The notes below the pieces were generated by a model, which saw only the letters and a program-made list of their open reading frames with translations, was not told the DNA's origin and did no database searches. Both the position numbers and the translations under genes were made by a program. This document shows positions 1 to 6,360 of a stretch of DNA of 35,368 bases, in pieces. Positions within the stretch are counted from its first letter, which is position 1; every line of letters begins with the position of its first letter. This DNA comes from JAEXNA01 sp050486105 (GTDB taxonomy: Bacteria > Vulcanimicrobiota > Xenobia > Xenobiales > JADMJV01). The stretch spans positions 1 through 35,368 of the forward strand of contig JBJHCR010000017.1 of assembly GCA_050486105.1 (NCBI GenBank), written 5' to 3'.

Positions 1-55
1 AGTAGGCCTCCCGATGGTCTTCCATCAGCCGGGTGGGAACAGTCCCGTCTTCTAA

Positions 56-106
56 GGATAAACAAAGAGAGCCATTCGATTCCTGGCTCGGAATCGAAGG
101 CTCTCT
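56..106 (-). terminator. Rho-independent terminator of the glycine-rich gene
   Basis: Positions 66-83 and 90-106 form a 17-bp stem with one bulged A (at 74) and a 6-nt loop. Read on the minus strand the stem is followed by a T-rich tail (TTTGTTTATCC). It lies 43 nt beyond the stop of the minus-strand CDS ending at 149, so it is well placed to end that transcript. Confidence 0.75.
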
Positions 107-148
107 GGCCATGGGGACCTGAGTCAATGCTTTAAGTTAGCACTTCAG

Positions 149-784
149 TTAAGCGAAGTGACAGACGCAAGGGCAGTGACCGTAGGGCGGCGGGTAATGC
201 TGAGGGACTCCATAGGGGGAAGGGAATCCGCCGTAAGGTGACGGGAAGCCCATGTTGGCACCGGGAAAGCCACCGCCGAAAGGCGAGGGGAAACCTCCGC
301 CAAACGGAGACGGGAATCCCCCGCCGAAACTGGGCGGATAGAGACCACCCGGGTGGGCTCCCAGGTGAGCATTGTGCGGCCCGAAGGCCGCCATATTCTG
401 GTCGTAGCCCAGTTGTTGGTGTTGGGGTTGATTCAGCCCGAAGAGATGACCCACACCTTTTTCTGCTGCTCCGAAAAGTTTCGAACCAGCTTTGGCTAGG
501 AGCGGACCTGCGATAGCTCCGCCGATTCCGAAGGCTCCAAAGCCGGCTATCCCTGCGGCCACTCCCACGATGGGATCGCCCAAAATATCGGAGACCGCAC
601 CTAGGCCGCCTTTGAGGACGTGCCCAGCTCCCTTGACCACTCCGCCAACAACGCTGCCAACGGCTTTGTCCAGACGTCCTTGAGCTAAGTGGCCGACCCC
701 TTGGACGACACCGCCAATGGCACTTCCGACCCCTCTGACGACCCCACCAACGGCGCGTTTTACACCACGTACTACTCCACCCAT
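149..784 (-). CDS. Glycine-rich protein with GGGFPSPF repeats and a Cys-rich C-terminus
   Basis: I do not recognise a named family. The predicted 211-aa protein has an N-terminal half of short GGV(V/I)(R/K/Q)GV units and an Ala/Gly-rich hydrophobic stretch around residues 70-105 that could insert in or lie on a membrane. A Gln/His-rich linker follows, then a Gly/Pro/Phe/Tyr-rich tail with GGGFPSPF-type units repeated four or five times, ending in CPCVCHFA with three Cys and a His. A TTG start at 808 is possible, but the ATG at 784 is preferred because GGGAGG (793-798, read on the minus strand) lies 8 nt upstream of it. A strong hairpin terminator follows. The tail resembles low-complexity aromatic/Gly/Pro segments of surface or condensate-forming proteins, but function is unknown. 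The low-complexity style is shared with the genes at 3303 and 9241. Confidence 0.7.
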   Translation of the reverse strand: MGGVVRGVKRAVGGVVRGVGSAIGGVVQGVGHLAQGRLDKAVGSVVGGVVKGAGHVLKGGLGAVSDILGDPIVGVAAGIAGFGAFGIGGAIAGPLLAKAGSKLFGAAEKGVGHLFGLNQPQHQQLGYDQNMAAFGPHNAHLGAHPGGLYPPSFGGGFPSPFGGGFPSPFGGGFPGANMGFPSPYGGFPSPYGVPQHYPPPYGHCPCVCHFA

Positions 785-929
785 ACTCTGGACCTCCCGA
801 ACGAACAAACTTTCTGGCCCGCAATAGGGCCTTCGTCCTATTCTAACGTAAATTTGTTAACAGACAAGGCATGCCGCAATTTTTTTTGATTTCTTTTGGG
901 CTGTCCGAGAGGCAGAGGGGCTTTTGGGC

Positions 930-954
930 AAAAAAAAACCGGCTTTTCAGCCGG
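930..954 (-). terminator. Strong minus-strand intrinsic terminator without an obvious gene
   Basis: A perfect 6-bp GC-rich stem (CCGGCT 939-944 / AGCCGG 949-954) with a TTTC loop is preceded on the plus strand by nine As. On the minus strand this is a textbook hairpin plus U-run. No minus-strand CDS ends nearby; the next minus-strand gene upstream of it begins beyond the VapBC pair. It therefore either ends an unrecognised minus-strand RNA initiated between about 960 and 1150 or blocks read-through. Confidence 0.75.
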
Positions 955-1120
955 ATATATCACTTATGCTCATTCACTCATTCACTCACCAGCGGCGTTG
1001 GCTGCTGATAGGCCCAATATAGACCATCGAGATGGAGGAGCGATGGAGTTTGGGGCTGGTTATGTTAAGGGTTTGTAACAAAGTGAGGGGGGGTCGGGTA
1101 GGCCGAGCTAGCAGAAATCT

Positions 1121-1149
1121 TTGACACATATTATGTGTAAATATATGAT
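1121..1149 (+). promoter_or_regulatory. vapBC promoter with an embedded palindromic operator
   Basis: TTGACA (1121-1126) and TATGAT (1144-1149) are separated by exactly 17 bp, a near-consensus housekeeping promoter. The inverted repeat ACACAT-ATT-ATGTGT (1124-1138) overlaps the -35 box and fills the spacer, where binding would block RNA polymerase. VapB-type antitoxins commonly autorepress through such sites. The expected start of transcription coincides with the antitoxin ATG (1156), implying a leaderless or nearly leaderless mRNA. Confidence 0.8.
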
Positions 1150-1155
1150 AAGACC

Positions 1156-1374
1156 ATGAATCTTACTCTGGCTGCGGATGAACATGTGGTGAAGAAGGCT
1201 CGCAAAGTAGCGCAGGCCATGGGCAAGAGCCTCAATCAAGTGATCCGTGAGTACCTCGAAGAGCTTGCAGGTCTCGAGTCTAGGGAATTGGTGATCGCCG
1301 AACTCGAGAAACTTCCTGACGGGGACTCCCGAGGCTGGGTTTTTGATCGAGACGAGCTTTATGACCGTTCGTAG
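1156..1374 (+). CDS. VapB-like ribbon-helix-helix antitoxin
   Basis: The 72-aa protein starts with a short beta strand (MNLTLAAD) followed by two helices (residues 9-23 and about 25-37), the pattern of a ribbon-helix-helix/CopG-like DNA-binding domain. Its acidic C-terminal tail ends in an Asp/Glu-rich segment typical of the part of an antitoxin that wraps around its toxin. The stop overlaps the start of the PIN-domain gene by 14 nt, which fits a translationally coupled type II module. No Shine-Dalgarno sequence is visible, and the promoter places the transcript start at the ATG. It should neutralise the downstream VapC-like RNase and autoregulate the operon. Family assignment is by pattern and context rather than by a diagnostic motif. 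Confidence 0.85.
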   Translation: MNLTLAADEHVVKKARKVAQAMGKSLNQVIREYLEELAGLESRELVIAELEKLPDGDSRGWVFDRDELYDRS

Positions 1375-1780
1375 CTTTGTCGATACCAATATTCTGGTCT
1401 ACGCTGACGATCGCAGAGATAGGGAAAAGCAGAAGACGGCTAGAGATCTCCTCCATCGAGGGATCGAAAAGGGGCGCCTAGTGTTATCTACCCAGGTTCT
1501 ACAAGAGTACTTCGTCTCTGCTACCCGAAAGTTGAGCATCTCCCCCGAAGTAGCCCGACGAAAGGTTGAGTTGTACTCAACCCAGCCCGTGGTGGTCGTG
1601 CAACCTGATCTTATTCTGCAAGCGGTCGATCTTCATCGCCAGCATCAGATTTCATTTTGGGACTCACTTATCGTCTGCGCTGCGGCGGTATCTCGGTGCC
1701 GGGTTCTCTACACTGAAGACCTCCAGGCTGGGTTCGCCTACCGCGGGCTAAACATTGTGAATCCCTTCCTCCAGGGTTAA
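1361..1780 (+). CDS. vapC: PIN-domain RNase toxin, VapC family
   Basis: The 139-aa protein has the PIN-domain acidic set expected for Mg2+-dependent ribonucleases: D8 in FVDTNILVY, E49 in LQEYF, D101 in FWDSLIV, and D120 in YTEDLQ. Length is normal for VapC. An earlier in-frame ATG at 1343 exists, but the one at 1361 gives the standard PIN N-terminus only a few residues before the first beta strand. Translation would be coupled to the overlapping antitoxin. VapC toxins inhibit translation by cutting tRNA or rRNA; the target here cannot be read from sequence. All catalytic acids are present, so the toxin appears intact. Confidence 0.92.
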   Translation: MTVRSFVDTNILVYADDRRDREKQKTARDLLHRGIEKGRLVLSTQVLQEYFVSATRKLSISPEVARRKVELYSTQPVVVVQPDLILQAVDLHRQHQISFWDSLIVCAAAVSRCRVLYTEDLQAGFAYRGLNIVNPFLQG

Positions 1781-1799
1781 GTTCACTCTGCCCAAGTCT

Positions 1800-2531
1800 T
1801 CAAGCCTTGGACGGTTGCAGGCTTTCCACCTTGGCTTGCCATTCGGGACTGACGGTAGGCATGGCGCTTCCGGGGGAACACCCGTGCATGCGCTTGGCTT
1901 CGAATTCCTCATAGGTCTTGAACACGAAGTACGGATTGGTTTTCTTTTGGTTGCCCAGGGTGTCCGATCCTCGCTCCAAAGAGCCGTGCCCGGGGTAGAT
2001 CACCGTCTGGTCCGGAAGATTGTCGGCGATCCAGTTTATGGTCCTATAGAGGGTGGGGCAGTCTCCCCCGACAAAATCTGCTCGGCCGCAAGAGTCGATG
2101 AAGACTGCGTCCCCGGTCAGCAGACTGTCTCCTAAATGGAGGCTCATGGAGCCGGGACTGTGCCCTGGGGTGTGTAGGGCTTTGACTTGAGTCTTGGTGC
2201 CGATAGTGATGGTGTCTCCAGCCTGAACTCGATTGAGATTGCGGCAGGAAAAGTTGGACCAATCGATCTCTATATCCAGCATGTACACCTGGATCTCGGG
2301 ATGGTGAGCCAGTAGGGGGTCGAGCATATTCACATGGTCGTAATGATTGTGGGTGATCAAACAGGTGCTGGGGGTGAGGTTGCGCTGTCGTACCTCTTGA
2401 AGAATGACTTCGATGTCCCAGGCGGGATCCACCACGGCGCAGTCTTTGCTCTGGCAGTCCTCGATCAGGTACATCAGGTTGTCCCAAGGACCCAGGGCGT
2501 ATTGGTGAAGGACAAAGGGTTGCTCGCTCAT
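1800..2531 (-). CDS. MBL-fold metallohydrolase, glyoxalase II / persulfide dioxygenase-like
   Basis: The approximately 243-aa protein carries the metallo-beta-lactamase signature THNHYDH near residues 60-67, a second metal His in HTPGHSPGS, the bridging Asp in LLTGDAVF, and the terminal His in IYPGHG. The segment TGDAVFIDSCGRADF is the form seen in ETHE1-type persulfide dioxygenases and related glyoxalase II-like proteins, so a role in glutathione- or sulfur-linked thioester/persulfide metabolism is possible. Substrate cannot be settled from the sequence. A GTG three codons upstream (2540) is an alternative start; neither start has a clear SD. It lies 26-35 nt downstream of the Uma2 gene on the same strand, so the two are probably co-transcribed. 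It converges on vapC with only 19 nt between the stops. Confidence 0.88.
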   Translation of the reverse strand: MSEQPFVLHQYALGPWDNLMYLIEDCQSKDCAVVDPAWDIEVILQEVRQRNLTPSTCLITHNHYDHVNMLDPLLAHHPEIQVYMLDIEIDWSNFSCRNLNRVQAGDTITIGTKTQVKALHTPGHSPGSMSLHLGDSLLTGDAVFIDSCGRADFVGGDCPTLYRTINWIADNLPDQTVIYPGHGSLERGSDTLGNQKKTNPYFVFKTYEEFEAKRMHGCSPGSAMPTVSPEWQAKVESLQPSKA

Positions 2532-2566
2532 CTGTGGCACTTACACTTCGAAGAGGGGGAACCCTT

Positions 2567-3088
2567 TCACTCGAAGATGCTGCAGATCTCAAGGTCTTGA
2601 TCGGTTCCAGGGAGGAGGAGGGACTGGTCTTGGGAGTAGGTTTGCCAGCCCTGGTCGGTCCAGACAGCCAGGCCTTGTCGGGGGAGGTCCACCACCCAAT
2701 AGTTGGTGATTCCAGAGCGCAGATACAAGTCGCGCTTGGTTTTGAGGTCAAAGGCCAGACTGCTGTCGGCCACCTCTATGACCAAGTCGGCGTTGCGAGG
2801 GTGGGTGCTCTTGTCAACTTGCGACCAGGGGACGATGGCCAAGTCCGGCTCCGGCTGGTCCCAAGCTCCCAGGTCCAGAGGTAGCTGCACCCTAACCATA
2901 TGGGTGTCTCCGTAGATCTTGACCAGCATATTTGTCAAACGCCCAACAGCCGAGGCGTGAGGCGGATTCTGAGGTGACATCTCGAGTATTGCTCCATCCA
3001 CCAGCTCTACCCGGCCCTCGAGAAAGCCTTCCTCGGCCAGTCGATAATAGGTGGCTCGATCCCAACGTTTTGCGGTGCCGACAATCAT
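2567..3088 (-). CDS. Uma2 family endonuclease (DUF820)
   Basis: The 173-aa length and motif order match the Uma2 restriction-endonuclease-like family: the N-terminal YYRLAEEG segment, VELVDGAILEMSP, the PD motif in EPDLAIVP (about residues 80-87), the E-V motif in LVIEVADSS followed by the catalytic-type Lys in DLKTKRDLY, and YWVVDL. These form a PD-(D/E)xK core. Uma2 proteins occur in many copies in cyanobacteria, Chloroflexi, Armatimonadota and similar groups, and their biological role is poorly known. The start ATG at 3088 has only a weak GAAAAG upstream. It is the first gene of a two-gene minus-strand unit with the MBL hydrolase. Confidence 0.9.
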   Translation of the reverse strand: MIVGTAKRWDRATYYRLAEEGFLEGRVELVDGAILEMSPQNPPHASAVGRLTNMLVKIYGDTHMVRVQLPLDLGAWDQPEPDLAIVPWSQVDKSTHPRNADLVIEVADSSLAFDLKTKRDLYLRSGITNYWVVDLPRQGLAVWTDQGWQTYSQDQSLLLPGTDQDLEICSIFE

Positions 3089-3302
3089 CTTTTCATCATG
3101 CCAGATGGGAGAGGCTCAGGCAACGATGCACCCAATTTTGAGTTTTCCGCAGTACTGATGATTCTGGATCAAAGTTTTTTTTCAAAAGGAAACATTTTTG
3201 TAAAAAATGCAATCCTCAGTTCAAGTTTTGCCCCATCCGGATGTCCGCCCGGTCCCTTACAGTGAGTGCAAAGACACATACATATTTTAAGGAGCAGCAC
3301 TT

Positions 3303-4670
3303 ATGTCCACCATAACCTCATCTCCCAGAACGAGCACCTCATCGACTTCTTCTTCCAGCACTCCAAGGACGAGTTCGCCGAGTACTTCCACCCCTAGGAA
3401 TGGCACCTCCACTTCGACGGCTTCCCATCGCCCTCGAGATGGGGGCGCATCTCCCAGTGTCACCGGGGGATCGAGCAGTGGCAACTCCTCTAGAGATCGG
3501 ATCTCCATGGGCCCAGAGGTTCGAAGCCGGGAGACCGGGGAGACGGCTCGAGTTTCGGCCATCACCGAAGGCCTGGCCGCGAGCTTGGCCACAGATCTGG
3601 CAAATCCCACCCAGGGTAACCCAACTGCCTCCGACCAGAGCACCGATACTTCAGGTCTGATTGGAAAGGGCTTGGGGCTGGTGAAGACAGGAGCAAAGCT
3701 GACGAAGCAGGCTTCGGAGCTTTCCGGTACAGCTACCGATGTCCGCAATGCGGTGCGAGCCGGAGGGGTCGGTCGAGTGGCCGGAGGACTGGAGAATGGG
3801 ACCAGTATGGCAGGCAGTGCCTTGGGTCTAGTGAACAACACCGCGAACGCTCTCAACGGTGATCGATCGGCCATCGAAAGGACGGAATCTGCGGTGAGAG
3901 CCGGCTCTGATGCTCTGGGCCTGGCCGACGACATCAGAACGAGCGCTCTGCGTCCTGTTGCCGCAACCCGAGATGCTGCCGGCGATCTCCTCGGTAGGGG
4001 TACTGAAGCCGCCAAGCGCGCAGGACGAAATGTCCTCGATAAGGGCTCTGACCTTCTCGGCAGAGCTCCCGCACCTGTTCGCAACCTGGCCAACTCCCCA
4101 GCGGCCAATGCCGTTGGTCAGGGCCTGGGGCGCGCCGGGCAAATGGGTTCGAGCGCTTTAGGAACCGCAGGAAAAGTGGCGGGAGCAGCGGTGCGGCGGG
4201 CTCCGGTCATAGGAGCAGCCGTATCGGGAGCCACTGGTGCCCATCAGTTGTATCAAGGCGTGTCTTCGGGAGACGGTAGGCAGACCTTGGCCGGCAGCTT
4301 GAACGCCGCCTCGGGAGCCCTAGGAGTGGCGGCCATTGGAGTGGGAGCTACCGGGGTGGGCGGACCGGTAGCTTTAGGACTGGGAGTCGCCTCTGGGGTA
4401 GCCGCTGGAGGAGCCTTGGTGGTGGAGAACTGGGATACGGTGTCTTCGGCTGCTTCTTCAGCCTATAATGCCACCACCGGGGCCGTGGGGACCGCCTACA
4501 ATGCTACCGCCAACGCCGTAGGGACAGCCTACAACGCTACCGCTGAAACCGTAGGCAACGCCTACAATGCCACGGCCAACGCGGTAGGAAACGCCTATGA
4601 TGCCACCACCGGCGCTATAGGAAACGCGGCCCAAAACACCAGCCGTTGGGTCAGGAGTTGGTTCGAATAG
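3303..4670 (+). CDS. Ala/Gly-rich low-complexity protein with C-terminal 11-residue repeats
   Basis: The 455-aa protein is not a family I recognise. Residues 1-70 are almost entirely Ser, Thr, Pro and Arg and should be disordered. Residues about 75-330 are alternating Ala/Gly-rich amphipathic helices and turns. Residues about 330-380 are a Gly/Ala/Val-rich stretch resembling a glycine zipper that could insert in a membrane. Residues 387-441 hold five tandem 11-mers of the form AYNATxxAVGx, and the protein ends with aromatic/basic SRWVRSWFE. The start is well supported: TAAGGAG (3288-3294) lies 8 nt upstream of the ATG, behind an AT-rich 3160-3215 segment likely to contain the promoter. There is no signal peptide at the extreme N-terminus. 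It ends near the hairpin shared with the convergent GHKL gene. Confidence 0.75.
   Translation: MSTITSSPRTSTSSTSSSSTPRTSSPSTSTPRNGTSTSTASHRPRDGGASPSVTGGSSSGNSSRDRISMGPEVRSRETGETARVSAITEGLAASLATDLANPTQGNPTASDQSTDTSGLIGKGLGLVKTGAKLTKQASELSGTATDVRNAVRAGGVGRVAGGLENGTSMAGSALGLVNNTANALNGDRSAIERTESAVRAGSDALGLADDIRTSALRPVAATRDAAGDLLGRGTEAAKRAGRNVLDKGSDLLGRAPAPVRNLANSPAANAVGQGLGRAGQMGSSALGTAGKVAGAAVRRAPVIGAAVSGATGAHQLYQGVSSGDGRQTLAGSLNAASGALGVAAIGVGATGVGGPVALGLGVASGVAAGGALVVENWDTVSSAASSAYNATTGAVGTAYNATANAVGTAYNATAETVGNAYNATANAVGNAYDATTGAIGNAAQNTSRWVRSWFE
4461..4625 (+). repeat. Five tandem 33-nt (11-codon) coding repeats
   Basis: Five consecutive units encode AYNATTGAVGT, AYNATANAVGT, AYNATAETVGN, AYNATANAVGN and AYDATTGAIGN. 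The protein period is exactly 11 residues and the DNA units have diverged mainly at wobble positions, so the repeat is maintained at protein level. An 11-residue period equals about three alpha-helical turns, as in the LEA_4 and synuclein-type amphipathic helices. Confidence 0.85.
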
Positions 4671-4692
4671 ACCTTGAGGGGCTGATCGATTT

Positions 4693-4723
4693 CAGACGTA
4701 CGCTCTTACAGGGCGTACGTCTG
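4693..4723. terminator. Hairpin between convergent genes, possible bidirectional terminator
   Basis: CAGACGTACGC (4693-4703) pairs perfectly with GCGTACGTCTG (4713-4723), an 11-bp stem with a 9-nt loop. It directly abuts the stop of the minus-strand GHKL gene and lies 22 nt past the plus-strand stop at 4670. Neither side has a long T-run, so it may act as a weak terminator or as an mRNA 3'-end stabiliser. Confidence 0.5.
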
Positions 4724-6013
4724 TCATGTTTCCGTCGCCAAAGCCTCCAGAGCCTTGCGGTCTTCGTGGGTGAGCTTGAGCACTTGGCCCAGAGTTTGGT
4801 TGACGGCCTTGGGCTCTCTTCTGAGCAGTTCTTGAAGCAATTTGAACAGGAGCCTCTTATTGTCCAGGTTCATCTTGTCATAAGAGCCCAGATTCTGCTT
4901 GACCAACAAGGCATAGCGACTAAAGAGCTGCTTTTCTCGCTCTTCTTCAGGGCTCTTTGCTTTACTCGAGTAGGGGAAGATGCGCTGTTCGATGAGTTCT
5001 TCGGTGAGGCTCTCGGCCCGTTGGCCAAAGGAACTCCGCATGAAGCCCAGGGCCACCCTGCGAGCATCGTTGAGCACCTGTTGGGCGTCTTCTCGCATGC
5101 TCAGCAGGCCCTCTTCGTCCCACTCTCGGGTTTGGGCGCAGTCCAGATAGAAGGTTAAATCCTCAGCCCCACGCAGACCGAATTCGTACTCGGATATGAC
5201 CAGGCGATGGTCGTCGCATAAGAACAGGCGTCCCCGGCTCTCGGAAACCGGCTCTTTCCATTGCAGACAGCGAAGGGACCAGTTCAGGTTGTTGCCGTTT
5301 TGCAGTTCACTGGTGTGCAGCCCCAGGTCGTGTTTTTTGGCTAGTAGAGCTCCGGGGTCCAGTCGTTGGCCCTGGATCAGCAGTTGCACTTGAGGGTAGT
5401 TAGCCAGATGCTCGCTGAAGATTCCGGCAAAGCGCTTCCTCACCTCCTGGACATCCAGGCTGTTCCCTTTCTCGGACACCAGGGACACAGTGGCCGTTGT
5501 TCCGCAGGGCTTTCGGGTGTACTTGGGCTGGGTGACCTCGATAGTGGGTTCTCCCACGGTGGCTCGGATAAGGTAGTGCTTTCGATTCTTCGGGCCCCCG
5601 GTGAAAACCGTGCCCCAGGTGATCACTCCCCCTAAGGCTAGAGCTCGCAGTCGGCCCTTGCCAAAGCGACCGTGCAGCAATCGACCCTCGGGACTCTGAT
5701 GAGTGACCGTGTGTTTGCGAGAATCTCCTAAAGTCATGAAGGCGTGGCTATCAGCGTTGGTTTCGTCGTAGGGGATGCCGTGACCATCATCTTTCACTCG
5801 GATCTCTTCCACCCCGAGCATGGCGTTTTCGTCCCATTCGACTTCTACCGTTTGAGCGTCCGCGTCCAAGGAGTTCCAGACTAACTCGGCTAGCGCCCCG
5901 ATGGCGTTGGTCTGGTTTCGAAGGCGCAGAAGCTCGGTCTCTCCTGGTTTCATCCATAGAGTCAGAAAGTCGTTGGTGCTCTTATTTTTTTGCTTCGTCT
6001 TGGTCGCTTGCAT
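4724..6013 (-). CDS. Stand-alone GHKL (HATPase_c_3) ATP-binding protein
   Basis: The 429-aa protein shows the Bergerat ATP-binding fold of Hsp90/MutL/MORC-type proteins near its N-terminus: E43 and N47 in AELVWNSLDADA (N-box), the DDGHGIP motif (residues 75-81), and the glycine-rich lid GRFGKGRLRALALG around residues 118-131. The catalytic-type Glu (E43) is present, so ATP hydrolysis is plausible. The remaining ~250 residues are mixed alpha/beta with a charged helical C-terminus and no transmembrane segment. Many bacterial proteins annotated only as ATP-binding protein have this start, some in defence islands, but no partner gene (nuclease, helicase) adjoins it here. The ATG at 6013 is taken; M21 is an alternative. 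No SD is evident. Confidence 0.8.
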   Translation of the reverse strand: MQATKTKQKNKSTNDFLTLWMKPGETELLRLRNQTNAIGALAELVWNSLDADAQTVEVEWDENAMLGVEEIRVKDDGHGIPYDETNADSHAFMTLGDSRKHTVTHQSPEGRLLHGRFGKGRLRALALGGVITWGTVFTGGPKNRKHYLIRATVGEPTIEVTQPKYTRKPCGTTATVSLVSEKGNSLDVQEVRKRFAGIFSEHLANYPQVQLLIQGQRLDPGALLAKKHDLGLHTSELQNGNNLNWSLRCLQWKEPVSESRGRLFLCDDHRLVISEYEFGLRGAEDLTFYLDCAQTREWDEEGLLSMREDAQQVLNDARRVALGFMRSSFGQRAESLTEELIEQRIFPYSSKAKSPEEEREKQLFSRYALLVKQNLGSYDKMNLDNKRLLFKLLQELLRREPKAVNQTLGQVLKLTHEDRKALEALATET

Positions 6014-6360
6014 GAAGGCATGGTGCGATTTTCATGCCCCATCCACCTTCATGAATGGGGCTCATACCTCTGGGCCTTGACTTGTTTGCATTCTGGCCCA
6101 GGATTCATCCCCACTGGCTGCGTCGGACCAGCCTCAACTCCGCTTGGCATTAAAAGGCTTGGCCTCCTTGCCCCACCCACGAAGGGCGGGTGCCAGGGTG
6201 CCTCCTCGGCCGTCTCTACCGGAAAAATCCATGCACAGAGGTAGAGAATTCTTCGCATCCAGGAGCCCGAGGAGCCAGGTGAGAACCTCTGCTCGATGAT
6301 CACCTCAATCCCAGAACCCAGAGAGCAAACTGAAAGTCAAGTCTCGCTGGAGGCCTGCCG
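6014..6360. other. Divergent intergenic region before recN
   Basis: This 347-nt spacer separates the minus-strand GHKL gene from recN. A GGAGG recN ribosome-binding site sits at 6349-6353. A minus-strand reading frame (6049-6255 from its internal ATG, start residues MRRILYLCAWIF) resembles a secretion signal but has no SD and no recognisable homology, so I do not call it. I see no convincing promoter consensus or RNA gene. Confidence 0.5.

Larger units (their letters stand above)
785..1155. other. Intergenic region upstream of the glycine-rich gene and VapBC
   Basis: This 371-nt spacer holds the minus-strand terminator at 930-954, a short tandem repeat (CATTCACT-like, about 968-987), a possible 11-codon plus-strand mini-ORF at 1043-1078 preceded by GGAGGAG, and the vapBC promoter. 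I see no longer convincing ORF in it. Confidence 0.6.

Noticed and set aside
2044..2751. 235-codon minus-strand frame across the MBL and Uma2 genes
   Set aside because: Out of frame with two genes that have intact family motifs; Pro/Arg/Ser-rich shadow.
3287..4108. 273-codon minus-strand frame
   Set aside because: Shadow of the well-supported Ala/Gly-rich gene with its SD on the plus strand.
6049..6303. 84-codon minus-strand frame with a signal-like MRRILYLCAWIF start
   Set aside because: No SD, no recognisable continuation, and mixed codon use; kept only as a note.
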